From the NCBI RefSeq assembly GCF_001456115.1, contig NZ_CP013264.1, positions 1,630,501-1,694,500 of the forward strand: 64,000 bases of DNA, given 5' to 3'. The notes beneath the pieces were generated by a model. It saw only the letters and a program-made list of their open reading frames with translations, was not told the origin of the DNA and did not search any database. The first letter of the stretch is position 1, and each line of letters begins with the position of its first letter. A program made the position numbers and the translations under genes. This DNA is from Sphingobium baderi (GTDB lineage Bacteria > Pseudomonadota > Alphaproteobacteria > Sphingomonadales > Sphingomonadaceae). This document shows, piece by piece, positions 18,601-27,350 of this stretch.

Positions 18601-19935
18601 TTACCGTAGCGCCGTCAGCTTGCCGTCATCGGCAAGAATATAGAGCGTGTTGTTGGCCACCACCGGGGGCAGCGACATGCGCTTGTCCATTTCGATATCG
18701 GCCTGCACCGCGCCGGTCGCGGGATCGGCATAGACCAGATCGCCGTGCGTCGATACCAGAACCAGGCGATTGCCCGCCAGAACCGGGCCGGTCCAGCGAA
18801 TCGCCTTGTCCTTCTTCTTTTCCTTCTGCCAGCGGCGAAGCTGGCTGATCCATCGGATCTTGCCGGTGGCGCGCGCCACGCAGAGCAGCTTGGCGTCGCT
18901 GGTGACGACGAACACCCATTCGCCCACCACCCACGGCGTCGAAATGCCGCCGATATTGATTTCCCACAGGCGCTGGCCGGTGACGAGTTCATAGGAGGCC
19001 ATGCGGCCCGCCTGTCCGATGGCGAACACGCGGCCACGGTCGATCACCGGGTCGGCGTCGATGTCCGTCAGCGATGCGACCGCCGTGGAAATGCTGGTGC
19101 GCGAAAGAGCATCGCCCCAGAGCGAGCGGCCATTTTCATAACGATAGGCGGTGAGTTCGCCGGAGCTGTATCCCGCGATCACCGTGCCTTGCGCGGCGGC
19201 GGGGGCGGCGACGCCGAACACGCCCGTCACCTGAAGCGTCCCGCTGTCGGTCCACTGGACCGCGCCATCGGTCTGATTGAGCGCGAAAATCTGGTTGTCC
19301 TGCCCCATCACATAGGCATGGCCGTTGGCGAGTGTCGGCGCGCCGCGCAGCGGGCCGCCGGGCCGCTTCTTCCAGATGATGGCGCCGTTGCTGGCATTGA
19401 GCGCGGCCACGTCGCCGATGCCGGTGCTGGCGAAGACTCGGTCGTCCACGACGCTGACGCCGCCGCCGAACAGGGCGCGGCCATTGCCTTCGGAAGGCAG
19501 GGGGGTCTGCCACAGCTTCGCGCCGCTATTGGCGTCATAGGCGATGACATGGGCGCCCGCGTCGATGACGTAGAGCTTGCCGCCCACGATGACCGGCGCT
19601 GCCGCCAGCCGCGCCTTGGGGGTGCTGCCCTCGATGGACGCGGACCAGATTTGCCGCGGCGAAGCGCCCAGCGCGAGATGTCCCATGGTCTTGGACGGTG
19701 CGCCGCCCGGCTGCGACCATTGATCGTTGGCATAGGGTTCGGGCAGCGTGACCGGCACGTCGGCCAGCGTCGGATCGACCTCCACCCCCTGTTCGGCGGT
19801 CAGGATCGATGTCCGCTTGCCGACCACGGGTGTCTTTGGCCCGCCCTTCTTGCCGCCGACGATGCCGCAACTGGCCAGCATCGCTACCATGGCGGCAACG
19901 GTCAGGGCACGGCCCATGGCCGAAAACTTGGTCAT
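18601..19935 (-). CDS. bamB: Outer-membrane assembly lipoprotein BamB
   Basis: A 444-residue lipoprotein of the PQQ-like beta-propeller family. BamB is the scaffold subunit of the BAM complex that inserts beta-barrels into the outer membrane. The signal peptide ends in the lipobox LASC, giving a lipidated Cys. Propeller repeats are seen as LYVIDAGAHVIAYDANSGAK, RVFASTGIGDVAALNASNG and the last blade NNTLYILADDGKLTALR. The ATG at 19935 is chosen for GGGGA 8 bases upstream; 19950 is possible. It lies between the yfgM-like gene (upstream) and der. Confidence 0.93.
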   Translation of the reverse strand: MTKFSAMGRALTVAAMVAMLASCGIVGGKKGGPKTPVVGKRTSILTAEQGVEVDPTLADVPVTLPEPYANDQWSQPGGAPSKTMGHLALGASPRQIWSASIEGSTPKARLAAAPVIVGGKLYVIDAGAHVIAYDANSGAKLWQTPLPSEGNGRALFGGGVSVVDDRVFASTGIGDVAALNASNGAIIWKKRPGGPLRGAPTLANGHAYVMGQDNQIFALNQTDGAVQWTDSGTLQVTGVFGVAAPAAAQGTVIAGYSSGELTAYRYENGRSLWGDALSRTSISTAVASLTDIDADPVIDRGRVFAIGQAGRMASYELVTGQRLWEINIGGISTPWVVGEWVFVVTSDAKLLCVARATGKIRWISQLRRWQKEKKKDKAIRWTGPVLAGNRLVLVSTHGDLVYADPATGAVQADIEMDKRMSLPPVVANNTLYILADDGKLTALR

Positions 19936-19958
19936 TTCCTGCATCCCCATGCGCTCGC

Positions 19959-20657
19959 TTATCCCTCAGAGCCTTCGGTCGGCGTTTCGACCGCGTCCAC
20001 CCCCAATAGCCCGGCCATCTGTCGCGCGCGTGAACGGATGGACTGCGGCACATTCTTGTCCTTGGCCATGGCCGCGAAAAGCGGCCCGGCGAGATCGCGT
20101 TTGCCCATCTTCATATAGGCGATGGCGACCATTTCCCCGGTGCTGCCGAACCACGGCGCGCCTTCGACGGCCAGCGGCTTCAGCCGATCGACGATCTGCT
20201 GGGGCTTAAGGCTTTCATATTCCAGCGCCGTCTGCCGGATCAGGGCGAGGTCGCGATAGGGCTGGTCCAGCGAGCTGTCCTGCGCCATCGCCTGATAGAT
20301 GGCGATCGCGGTCTTTGCATCGCCCTTGCCCGAAGCGGTGCCCGCCTTGATGAGCTGGGCCGAAGCGCGATAACCCGGCTGGCTTGCCTGCGCCAGCGCA
20401 TCCAGCTCCTTTGCGTCCGGCGCGCCGCCGCCCATGGCGGTGCTCAGCACCTTGTCCATCTGTTCGGACACGGCTTCCGATTGGGTCTTGCTGTGATGCT
20501 GCCAATAGAGCCAGCCCCCGAAAGCCGCGAGGCCGACGACCACCGCAACGGCGATCCAGCGCCCGAACCGCTGCCAGAAGGTCAGCAGCCGGTCCTGACG
20601 GACGGCATCGTCCACCTCGCGCATGAAGGCTTCGCTATTTTGCGGCGTCAGGGCCAC
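19959..20657 (-). CDS. YfgM-like TPR-family membrane protein
   Basis: A 232-residue protein with one N-terminal membrane helix (FGRWIAVAVVVGLAAFGGWLYW, about residues 31-52) after a short cytoplasmic segment, followed by an alpha-helical periplasmic tetratricopeptide-like region (for example ALAQASQPGYRASAQLIKAG, KTAIAIYQAMAQDSSLDQPYRDLAL). This is the architecture of YfgM, an ancillary subunit of the SecYEG translocon that helps hand over outer-membrane proteins. The order yfgM-like, bamB, der is the same as in gammaproteobacteria, which supports the call. Confidence 0.85.
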   Translation of the reverse strand: MALTPQNSEAFMREVDDAVRQDRLLTFWQRFGRWIAVAVVVGLAAFGGWLYWQHHSKTQSEAVSEQMDKVLSTAMGGGAPDAKELDALAQASQPGYRASAQLIKAGTASGKGDAKTAIAIYQAMAQDSSLDQPYRDLALIRQTALEYESLKPQQIVDRLKPLAVEGAPWFGSTGEMVAIAYMKMGKRDLAGPLFAAMAKDKNVPQSIRSRARQMAGLLGVDAVETPTEGSEG

Positions 20658-20731
20658 GCTCGTCTCCGGGAAATATGATGGTCATTATGTCGAAAGGCGC
20701 GATCATTAGCGGTCGCGGGGCAAGGCGCAAA

Positions 20732-21604
20732 TCACTTTTTGGGCCGATAGACCTGATCTTCGGTCGGAAAGGCGCGGGCGCGCACGTCGGCGGCATAGTT
20801 TTTGACCGCCCCTTCGATCGTTTCGGCCAGATTTTCATAGCGTTTCACGAAACGCGGCACCCGATCGAACATGCCCAGCATGTCGTCGATCACCAGCACC
20901 TGCCCGTCGCACCGGGCCGATGCGCCGATGCCGATGACCGGGATGTCGATGCTGCCCGTGATGGCGTCGGCCAGTTCCTCCATCACGCCTTCCAGCACGA
21001 CGGCGAAGGCCCCGGCATCCGCCACGGCGCGGGCGTCGGCCATGATCTTGGCATGTTCCTGCTGGCTCTTGCCCCGCGCGCCATAGCCGCCCAGCGCGTT
21101 CACCGCCTGCGGGGTAAGGCCGATATGCGCCATGACGGGGATGCCCCGCTGGCTCAGGAAAGCGATGGTTTCGGCCATCGCCTGCCCGCCTTCCAGCTTG
21201 ACGGCGGCGCAGCCCGTTTCGGCAAGGATGCGGCTGGCGGCGGCAAAGGCCTGCTGCGGGGAAGCTTCATAGGCGCCGAAGGGCATGTCGACGATGACGA
21301 CGCTGTGATAGCTGCCGCGCACTACCGCCGCGCCATGGGCGATCATCATGTCGAGCGTCACCGGCAGGGTGGAAGGCAGGCCGTAAATCACCTGCGCCAG
21401 CGAATCGCCCACCAGCAATATGTCGCAATGGGGATCGAGGATCTGGGCCTGCCGCGCGGTATAGGCGGTCAGCATCACCAGCGGCTCGTCCGTTTTTCCC
21501 TCGAACTTGCGCCGCTGGATGGCGGGCACGGTCAGGCGCTTCATCGGCGCCGGGGTAGGATTGGCGCGGCTGGTCGACGTGTCGAGCGTGAAGGTCGTGG
21601 ACAT
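20732..21604 (-). CDS. panB: 3-methyl-2-oxobutanoate hydroxymethyltransferase PanB
   Basis: A 290-residue PanB, which makes ketopantoate from alpha-ketoisovalerate using methylenetetrahydrofolate, the first step of pantothenate and coenzyme A synthesis. Family features: [41 protein letters not shown], the strand [21 protein letters not shown], and [12 protein letters not shown]. The start at 21604 (MSTTFTL) is chosen; the longer ORF runs into a region with no family similarity. It lies downstream of the yfgM-bamB-der group in order but reads into it (promoter upstream at about 21.6 kb). Confidence 0.96.
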   Translation of the reverse strand: MSTTFTLDTSTSRANPTPAPMKRLTVPAIQRRKFEGKTDEPLVMLTAYTARQAQILDPHCDILLVGDSLAQVIYGLPSTLPVTLDMMIAHGAAVVRGSYHSVVIVDMPFGAYEASPQQAFAAASRILAETGCAAVKLEGGQAMAETIAFLSQRGIPVMAHIGLTPQAVNALGGYGARGKSQQEHAKIMADARAVADAGAFAVVLEGVMEELADAITGSIDIPVIGIGASARCDGQVLVIDDMLGMFDRVPRFVKRYENLAETIEGAVKNYAADVRARAFPTEDQVYRPKK

Positions 21605-21694
21605 GGGCTGTGCTCTACCCCAGCCGCTTCCCCGGCGCAAATGCCGGGCCAGCCGGATCGGCATTATGTGCCGCCCCGACTGGCCCGGATCGTA

Positions 21695-24154
21695 TCAGAA
21701 CGAGAATTTGATCGTTCCGCCCCACGTCCGGGGGTCGCCGGGCTGACCGGCGATCAGGCCGGTGTTGCCGGGCGCGACCTGAAGATTTTCGATATAGTTC
21801 ACATCGAAGGCATTCCGCACCCAACCGAAGATGTCGAAACCCTCGCCGCGGAAACCGGCGCGGAAGTTGGTCAGCGCATAGCCCTTCACCTCCGTATAGA
21901 TTGACGGCGAGGCGTTCGAATTCCAGCGCGAGCGGTAATTGCCGTCGACACCCAGATAGACCTGGCCTTCCTTCGCCAGCAGCGTAACCGGGGCGTTGAC
22001 CTCCGCGCCGTAGGAGAAGGCCCATTTCGACACGCCGGGCAGGCCCTGACCGGAAATGTCGCACTGCCGCGGGCTGAGCGCGCCAGGGACGCCGGGCTGC
22101 GAATAATCGGGCGTGGCGTCGGCGGGCTGCAACGTGCCGCCGGACAGTTCGGGCGGGCAGGGGGCGTTGGTGAACTTCTTGTACTTGGCGTCGGTATAGG
22201 CGCCGTTGGCGTAAGCGGTGAAGCGTTCGCTGGCGACGACCTTGAAGTCCGCCTCGATACCCTGCGACCGGACCTTTTCCGCATTGGCCAGATATCCGCG
22301 CACGGTGCCGAACTGACCGCCGTTCACCGTCGCCTGGAAATTCTTGATGTCGGTGCGGAAGGCGGAAAGGTTGAAGGTGGCCCGGCGATCCCAGAACTGG
22401 GTCTTGAGGCCCACTTCGAAATGGTTGACCGATTCCGGCTTCACCGTGCCCGCGTCGTAATTCACCGTATTGTCGGCGTTGAGCGGCAGGCCGTTCTGGT
22501 TGATGCCCAGCGTCTTGAAGCTCTTGGCATAGGTCGCATAGGCCAGGATGTCGCGGGCGATCTTGTAATTGACGTTGAAGTCGTAGGTGAAGTTCCAGGC
22601 GCTGTCGGACGGCGCGCTGACCTGCGGCTGGTAAACGCCGCATTGCGCGGCGAGCACGGCGGGCAGGGCCGTGCCCGGCGCCGGGGTGCAATTGAGGGTC
22701 TGGCCAGCGCCGTCGGTGACGACGCGCTGATAATAGCCGGACTTCTTGTCATAGTTGAGGCGCGCGCCCGGCTGGATCGTCAGGGCGTCCGTCACCTTCC
22801 AGCTGAGCTGACCGAACAGCGCCGCGCTGGTGCTCTTGAGATATTGCGTGTTGGTGGCGGTCAGGCCTTCGAGGACGCTGGGATCGCTCGCCAGTGCGCC
22901 GGACAGGCTCCACCGGCTGGCGTCGGAGCCTTGCTGCTCGGTGCCCTGCGTGTCGATCCGCTGCTTGAAGCCGAACAGTCCGACCACGAAGTCGATCTTC
23001 TGGCTTTCATAATTATAGCGGAATTCCTGGCTGTACTGGTCCTGCTGCGAAGGGTTTTGCGACTTGGATACGATCGACAGGCCGGTGAAATCGCGATCAT
23101 TCTCCGGCTTCCAGTCCCAGAAGCGCCAGGCGGTGACGGAGGTGAAGGTGCCGGCGCCGACATCCCACTTCACCCGGAGCGACGCGCCGCCGATCTTGTT
23201 GCCCGCATTCAGGCTGGCGTCGGTGTCGGTCAGGCGGTCATAGGGATTGGTGCTGGGCACGGCATAGTTGCGGCCGGGACTGGCGGCGTTGATCGCGTTG
23301 ACGAGTTCGTCATATTGCCGGTTGGGCGCGCGCTGGGTCTTGCCGACGCGGACATAGACGGTGCCGCAGCATTCCGGGTTCTGCTTGCTATAGTCGCCCG
23401 ACAGCGTGATGCTGAGATCCTCGTTGGGCTTGAACAGCAACTGGCCGCGAATGCCCAGATTGTCCTGTTCGTTGACCCAGCGGTCGGTGGTCGTGTTGTA
23501 AAGCGTGCCGCGCCGACTGGTCGAGGCCACGGCGATGCGCGCGGCGATGGTGTCCGACAGGGGGCCGGAGATGGCGGCCTTGGCCTGCTTGTAGTTGAGA
23601 TTACCGACGGTCAGTTCGGCGCGGCCCTCGAAATCGAAGGTCGGCTGGTTGGTCGTGATATTGATTGCGCCGGCGGTAGTGTTCTTGCCATAGAGCGTGC
23701 CTTGCGGGCCGCGCAGCACTTCGACCTGAGAGACATCGAGGAAATCGAAGGTCGCGGCGGCGACACGCGAATTATAGACGTCGTCGACATAGATGCCGAC
23801 ACCCTGCTCAAAGCCATCGCTGGTCAGGCCGAACGGCACGCCAAGGCCGCGGATGTTGACCGATGTGTTGCGCGGATTGGTGGTGTAGACTTGCAGCGTC
23901 GGCGCGAGCTGCTGGAGTTTCACGACGTTGAAGTTGCCGGTGGCTTCGATGCTGTCGCCACGGATCACGGAGATCGCCAGCGGCACTTCCTGCGCCGTTT
24001 CCTGACGGCGGCGGGCGGTGACGATGATCACCTCGCCACGGCTGCTGGCTTGTTCGGTGCTGTCCGCGGCGGGCGGAGCTTCCTGTGCAAAGGCCATGGG
24101 TGTGATGATGGATGTGCCCGCCACGCTGGCGAGCAACAGGAAACGCGCAATCAT
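21695..24154 (-). CDS. TonB-dependent receptor, putative organosulfur uptake
   Basis: An 819-residue outer-membrane receptor with a signal peptide (ending IITPMAFAQE), a plug beginning GEVIIVTARRRQETAQEVPLA, the motif VLRGPQGTLYGKNTTAGAI near residue 153 and a barrel ending KFSF. It belongs to the same broad sphingomonad group as the receptor at the window start. It follows the YezD/OscA gene by 157 bases and an RBBP9-type hydrolase, a neighbourhood that suggests import of sulfonates or other organosulfur compounds, but this is inference. The plug, barrel and signal peptide are complete. Confidence 0.93.
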   Translation of the reverse strand: MIARFLLLASVAGTSIITPMAFAQEAPPAADSTEQASSRGEVIIVTARRRQETAQEVPLAISVIRGDSIEATGNFNVVKLQQLAPTLQVYTTNPRNTSVNIRGLGVPFGLTSDGFEQGVGIYVDDVYNSRVAAATFDFLDVSQVEVLRGPQGTLYGKNTTAGAINITTNQPTFDFEGRAELTVGNLNYKQAKAAISGPLSDTIAARIAVASTSRRGTLYNTTTDRWVNEQDNLGIRGQLLFKPNEDLSITLSGDYSKQNPECCGTVYVRVGKTQRAPNRQYDELVNAINAASPGRNYAVPSTNPYDRLTDTDASLNAGNKIGGASLRVKWDVGAGTFTSVTAWRFWDWKPENDRDFTGLSIVSKSQNPSQQDQYSQEFRYNYESQKIDFVVGLFGFKQRIDTQGTEQQGSDASRWSLSGALASDPSVLEGLTATNTQYLKSTSAALFGQLSWKVTDALTIQPGARLNYDKKSGYYQRVVTDGAGQTLNCTPAPGTALPAVLAAQCGVYQPQVSAPSDSAWNFTYDFNVNYKIARDILAYATYAKSFKTLGINQNGLPLNADNTVNYDAGTVKPESVNHFEVGLKTQFWDRRATFNLSAFRTDIKNFQATVNGGQFGTVRGYLANAEKVRSQGIEADFKVVASERFTAYANGAYTDAKYKKFTNAPCPPELSGGTLQPADATPDYSQPGVPGALSPRQCDISGQGLPGVSKWAFSYGAEVNAPVTLLAKEGQVYLGVDGNYRSRWNSNASPSIYTEVKGYALTNFRAGFRGEGFDIFGWVRNAFDVNYIENLQVAPGNTGLIAGQPGDPRTWGGTIKFSF

Positions 24155-24311
24155 ATTTTTCCCCTTCCGGATGTCCGGTGAATGTTGATCGCGGCCTTTC
24201 CGGTGGTCCGGTCAAAACCGATGCTTGGGGTATTCTCATTGGTGCGGCTTACCCCCCAAAGCCGCTCGCCGCCCTTTTCGGCAGCGCAAATCATATGGCC
24301 CCCGTTCCCTG

Positions 24312-24500
24312 TCAGGCGTGGAGGCGCGTTTTTTCCGTCACGTCGATCTGCACCACGCGCGCGTCATGCACGGTCAGCGTGATGGAGCCGAAGCGCAGCG
24401 CTTCCAGAACGCCGCGCACCTTGTCGATGCTGAGCGTGATGTCGGGACGCGTTGCCGCGGCGCGGTCGTGGCGGATATCTGTCATGGTCTTTTCATTCAT
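24312..24500 (-). CDS. YezD / OscA family small protein (DUF2292)
   Basis: A 62-residue protein of the YezD (DUF2292) family. The conserved core is VLEALRFGSITLTVHDARVV followed by VQIDVTEKTRL, close to the family's 'IRYGSVTIIVQDGRVVQIEKTEK' pattern. A family member, OscA of Pseudomonas, is needed for growth on organosulfur compounds and sits beside sulfate transport genes. Here it precedes a TonB receptor and follows an RBBP9-type hydrolase on the same strand. The molecular activity is unknown; a sulfur-starvation role is inferred. Confidence 0.75.
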   Translation of the reverse strand: MNEKTMTDIRHDRAAATRPDITLSIDKVRGVLEALRFGSITLTVHDARVVQIDVTEKTRLHA

Positions 24501-24534
24501 AAGTGTTGGGCTCGCTATATCTCAACTATAATGA

Positions 24535-24541
24535 TAGACAA
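24535..24541 (-). promoter_or_regulatory. TTGTCTA element in the yezD promoter region
   Basis: The minus-strand sequence TTGTCTA, followed by AT-rich ATCATTATAGTTGAGATATA, lies 35 bases upstream of the yezD-like start at 24500. A matching TTGTCTA plus AT-rich stretch precedes the hydrolase gene (25310-25316). The repetition suggests a common promoter or activator site. Confidence 0.4.
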
Positions 24542-24561
24542 AAAAGCAAATATAGGGAGCA

Positions 24562-24578
24562 TGCAAGTTTGTCTTGCA
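24562..24578. promoter_or_regulatory. Operator-like palindrome between hydrolase and yezD
   Basis: TGCAAG and CTTGCA flank five bases, giving a 17-base inverted repeat that lies ten bases past the hydrolase stop and about 60 bases before the yezD-like start. The T-N11-A spacing inside it is of the kind LysR-type regulators bind (such as CysB-like sulfur regulators), but it could also be a weak transcript hairpin. Confidence 0.35.
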
Positions 24579-24587
24579 ACGCTCGGG

Positions 24588-25250
24588 TCAACGCGATGCG
24601 CTGATGCGATGGGCGTCCTGATGCACGGGATGGATGGCAGGGCGAATTTGCCGCATGGCGCTGGCCTGATCGTGTGCCTGATCGATCAGGTTTTCCAGCA
24701 GGCTCTGGCCAAAGGCCCAGTCGCCCAGCCGCGATTCGGCGTTGATATGGCCGCTATGGCCCGCATCCATGAACTTGCTGCCCCAATTCTTGGCGATGCT
24801 GTGGGCGCGTTCGAAGAAGATATAGGGGTCGTCCCGGCTCGCCACGACTATCGACGGAAAGGGCAGGGGCGCGCAAGGCGTCGGGCCGAACCCGCCGATG
24901 GTTTCGGGTGTTTCCATCCGGTCGCAATCGGGTGGCGCCACCAGCAGCGCGCCCGTCACCGGCCAGCCATAAGCCTGGCTTTGAAGCGCGCCCCACCATG
25001 CCACCGCCAGGCAACCCAGACTGTGCGCCGCCAGCACCACCGGCGCTTCCGCTTCGCGGATGGCCGTATCGAGTCGGGTGACCCATGCATTGCGATTCGG
25101 GCTGGCCCAGCTACCCAGATCGACTCGCTGGCAGTCGCCACGCCGTGCTTCCCACAATGTCTGCCAATGGCCTGGACCGCTATTGTTAAGGCCCGGAATC
25201 GTCAGCACGACGGGCTGGCGGGTGTCACGGGCATATCCGAAATATTCCAT
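24588..25250 (-). CDS. RBBP9/YdeN family alpha/beta hydrolase
   Basis: A 220-residue alpha/beta hydrolase of the RBBP9/YdeN (DUF1234-type) family. The oxyanion region is TIPGLNNSGPGHWQTLWE, the nucleophile Ser77 lies in AAHSLGCLAV, and an acid (SRDDPY) and His in GHSGHINAESRLGDW complete a plausible triad. The start at 25250 is chosen because AGGATGAGG precedes it; a GTG at 25271 is an alternative. In several proteobacteria such hydrolases sit in sulfur-assimilation gene groups. It is upstream of the YezD/OscA gene and the TonB receptor on the same strand. Confidence 0.85.
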   Translation of the reverse strand: MEYFGYARDTRQPVVLTIPGLNNSGPGHWQTLWEARRGDCQRVDLGSWASPNRNAWVTRLDTAIREAEAPVVLAAHSLGCLAVAWWGALQSQAYGWPVTGALLVAPPDCDRMETPETIGGFGPTPCAPLPFPSIVVASRDDPYIFFERAHSIAKNWGSKFMDAGHSGHINAESRLGDWAFGQSLLENLIDQAHDQASAMRQIRPAIHPVHQDAHRISASR

Positions 25251-25309
25251 GGTGAGCAGCCTCATCCTCACGCCTAGATCAGGCCCTCAATATAATTCTA
25301 TTTATTTAG

Positions 25310-25316
25310 TAGACAA
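25310..25316 (-). promoter_or_regulatory. TTGTCTA element in the hydrolase promoter region
   Basis: The second copy of TTGTCTA, with the AT-rich segment ACTAAATAAATAGAATTATA next to it, lies 60 bases upstream of the hydrolase start at 25250 (39 bases from the alternative start at 25271). The pair ATTCTATTTATTTAG / AATAGAAAAG also forms a partial palindrome. Confidence 0.4.
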
Positions 25317-25407
25317 TAGAAAAGCGGCAGGATGTGCCTGACGTCGGCTAACCTATCTGGAGGGGAGGGCAGGAAAAGCTGGCGGCAACCATCCTCCCCT
25401 CCGGCGC

Positions 25408-25773
25408 CTACCAGGGATAGACCAGCCCATAATATTGGTAGACGCTGCGCCCATAATTTTCGTCATAATCCGGGCGGTTCTCGGCATTGTGGCTGGGTGC
25501 TTTTTCCAGCACTTCCTTGCTGAGGTCGACCACATAGCCGCCCTTGTCCACATCATAGTCCAGCATCGACCAGGGCAGCGGATAATGATCGTTGCCGATC
25601 CCCAGAAAACCGCCGAAGGACAGCGTTGCGTAACGCACCTGCCCACCCCGCTTTTCCACCATGAAATTGGATATGTGGCCCAGTTTCTCTCCCGCCAGAT
25701 TGAATACGGCGGTGCCTTCGACGCGGTCGGATGCGATCAGGTCGCGGCCGGCTTCCACTCCTATGTCGGTCAT
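25408..25773 (-). CDS. PRC-barrel domain protein
   Basis: A 121-residue protein with a PRC-barrel fold (IASDRVEGTAVFNLAGEKLG, then HISNFMVEKRGGQVRYATLS), a beta-barrel module used in photosynthetic reaction centre H subunits, RimM and many small bacterial proteins of unknown function, often stress-related in alphaproteobacteria. The C-terminal tail is rich in Tyr and acidic residues (RPDYDENYGRSVYQYYGL). The start at 25773 has AGGAGA at a proper distance. It is divergent from the OsmC gene. No function beyond the fold is claimed. Confidence 0.8.
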   Translation of the reverse strand: MTDIGVEAGRDLIASDRVEGTAVFNLAGEKLGHISNFMVEKRGGQVRYATLSFGGFLGIGNDHYPLPWSMLDYDVDKGGYVVDLSKEVLEKAPSHNAENRPDYDENYGRSVYQYYGLVYPW

Positions 25774-25874
25774 TGCCATTCTCCTGTAAGACAAGGTGCC
25801 GAAAATCGGCGTCTCTATAATGCAACCATGAGGGCGAGATCGAGTTCCACTCGCGACAGAGCAGGAGTAAAGTC

Positions 25875-26306
25875 ATGAAGATCAATCGCAGCGGATCGGC
25901 CGTCTGGAGCGGCGGCCTGAAGGACGGCAAGGGTGCGATTTCCACCCAAAGCGGTGCACTCAATGCCTATCCCTACGGTTTTGCCGCCCGGTTCGAAGGC
26001 GTGCCCGGTTCCAACCCGGAGGAGTTGATCGGCGCAGCCCATGCCGCGTGCTTCACCATGGCGCTATCGCTGATCCTGGGTGAAGCGGGGCTTACCGCCG
26101 AAAAGATGGAAACCGCCGCCGTCGTGACGCTGGAGCAGCAGGAGGGTGGCTTTGTCATCACCGCCAGCAAGTTGACCCTCAAGGCGAAGATACCGGGCGT
26201 CGATACCGTCGCCTTTCAGGAACTGGCCGCCAAGGCGAAGGCGAATTGCCCCGTCTCCAAGCTGTTGGACACGGACATCAGTCTGGATGCCGAGCTTTTG
26301 GGATAG
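25875..26306 (+). CDS. osmC: OsmC family peroxiredoxin-like protein
   Basis: A 143-residue protein of the OsmC/Ohr family, thiol-dependent hydroperoxide reductases. The two reactive cysteines are at Cys59 (GAAHAACFTMALS) and Cys124 (KANCPVSK), with the family N-terminus SGSAVWSGGLKDGKGAISTQ. The pattern matches OsmC rather than Ohr. It acts in the cytoplasm against organic peroxides. It is transcribed divergently from the PRC-barrel gene with about 100 bases between. Confidence 0.93.
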   Translation: MKINRSGSAVWSGGLKDGKGAISTQSGALNAYPYGFAARFEGVPGSNPEELIGAAHAACFTMALSLILGEAGLTAEKMETAAVVTLEQQEGGFVITASKLTLKAKIPGVDTVAFQELAAKAKANCPVSKLLDTDISLDAELLG

Positions 26307-26392
26307 TCATATCCTGCGCGTCCGCGACCATGTTTCCGTCGGGCGATGCGAAGGCGGCTGGCCCAATCACGCTTGCGACTCCGATTATTATT

Positions 26393-27211
26393 CTATGTCG
26401 CCGGCTTGCGAAATTTGAGCGTCATGCGGTCGCTTTCGCCGATCGCCAGATATGTGTCCCGGTCGGCATCTCCCTGGCTCAGCACCGGCGGCAGGGTCCA
26501 GACACCCTTTTCCCAATCGGCCGTATCCTTGGGATTGGCGTTGATTTCCGACGCGCCGACATATTCGAAACCGGCCGCCTCCGCGATCTGGCGGACGGTC
26601 GAAACCTTGAGATAGCCGCTGGTCTTTTCCAGCGCGCTGTCGCGATCTTCCGGCAGGCGATGGTCGACGATGCCCAACGTGCCGCCGGGTTTCAGCATGA
26701 CGAACAGGGTTTTGAATGTCGCCGCCTGCGAACCGCTGGCTACCATATTGTGCACATTGCGGAAGGTCAGGACCGTATCGACCGTCCCGGCGGGAATCTG
26801 CGCGGCCTGATCGGGATAGGCGACCAGCTTCACCCGATCGTAGACATTCGGCTTGGCGGCCAGAAACGCCTTGTAGCCATCGAGATAACGTCCGCTGGGC
26901 TGCAGCGCGTAGAAGGTGCCCTGATCGTGCAGCAGCGGAGCGAGTATCTCGCTATACCATCCGCCGCCCGGCGAATATTCCACCACCGTCTGCTGGGGCG
27001 TGATCCCAAAGAAGGCGAGCGTTTCGGCCGGATGGCGGTAGCGGTCGCGCGCGACATTGGCGGGGGTGCGATTGGGATCGGCGACAGCGGCGCTGATCGG
27101 GTCGGCCGCCTTGTGCGCGGCATGATCGCCATGGCCCGCATGTTGCGCGGCGAGCGGTGCGATGGGCAGGGCGGTTGTCAGCAAAAGGCCGACGCAGGCG
27201 AGGCGGTTCAT
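26393..27211 (-). CDS. Exported methyltransferase-like protein
   Basis: A 272-residue protein that looks like a class I SAM-dependent methyltransferase but carries a signal peptide (MNRLACVGLLLTTALPIAPL, then AAQ) and a His-rich segment (HAGHGDHAAH) just after the cleavage site. The motif-I region is VVEYSPGGGWYSEIL (about residues 76-90); further on come LTFRNVHNMV and LKPGGTLGIVDHRLPE. It resembles the group of 'predicted methyltransferases' (COG4798) that are exported. Because SAM is not expected in the periplasm, its real role is unclear. The ATG at 27211 is chosen because the signal peptide starts there. Confidence 0.8.
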   Translation of the reverse strand: MNRLACVGLLLTTALPIAPLAAQHAGHGDHAAHKAADPISAAVADPNRTPANVARDRYRHPAETLAFFGITPQQTVVEYSPGGGWYSEILAPLLHDQGTFYALQPSGRYLDGYKAFLAAKPNVYDRVKLVAYPDQAAQIPAGTVDTVLTFRNVHNMVASGSQAATFKTLFVMLKPGGTLGIVDHRLPEDRDSALEKTSGYLKVSTVRQIAEAAGFEYVGASEINANPKDTADWEKGVWTLPPVLSQGDADRDTYLAIGESDRMTLKFRKPAT

Positions 27212-27350
27212 CGGACACCCTCTTCTTTTTGGGACGGGCCCTGAAGATGACGGCCTCTTCCCCTCCGCGCAAGGGGGCATGGCGAACGACGCCCGTCAGC
27301 CATGTTTCGTCACAAAAGTTCAAGCCGTTCGCGAAAAAGCGATCTGCGTC

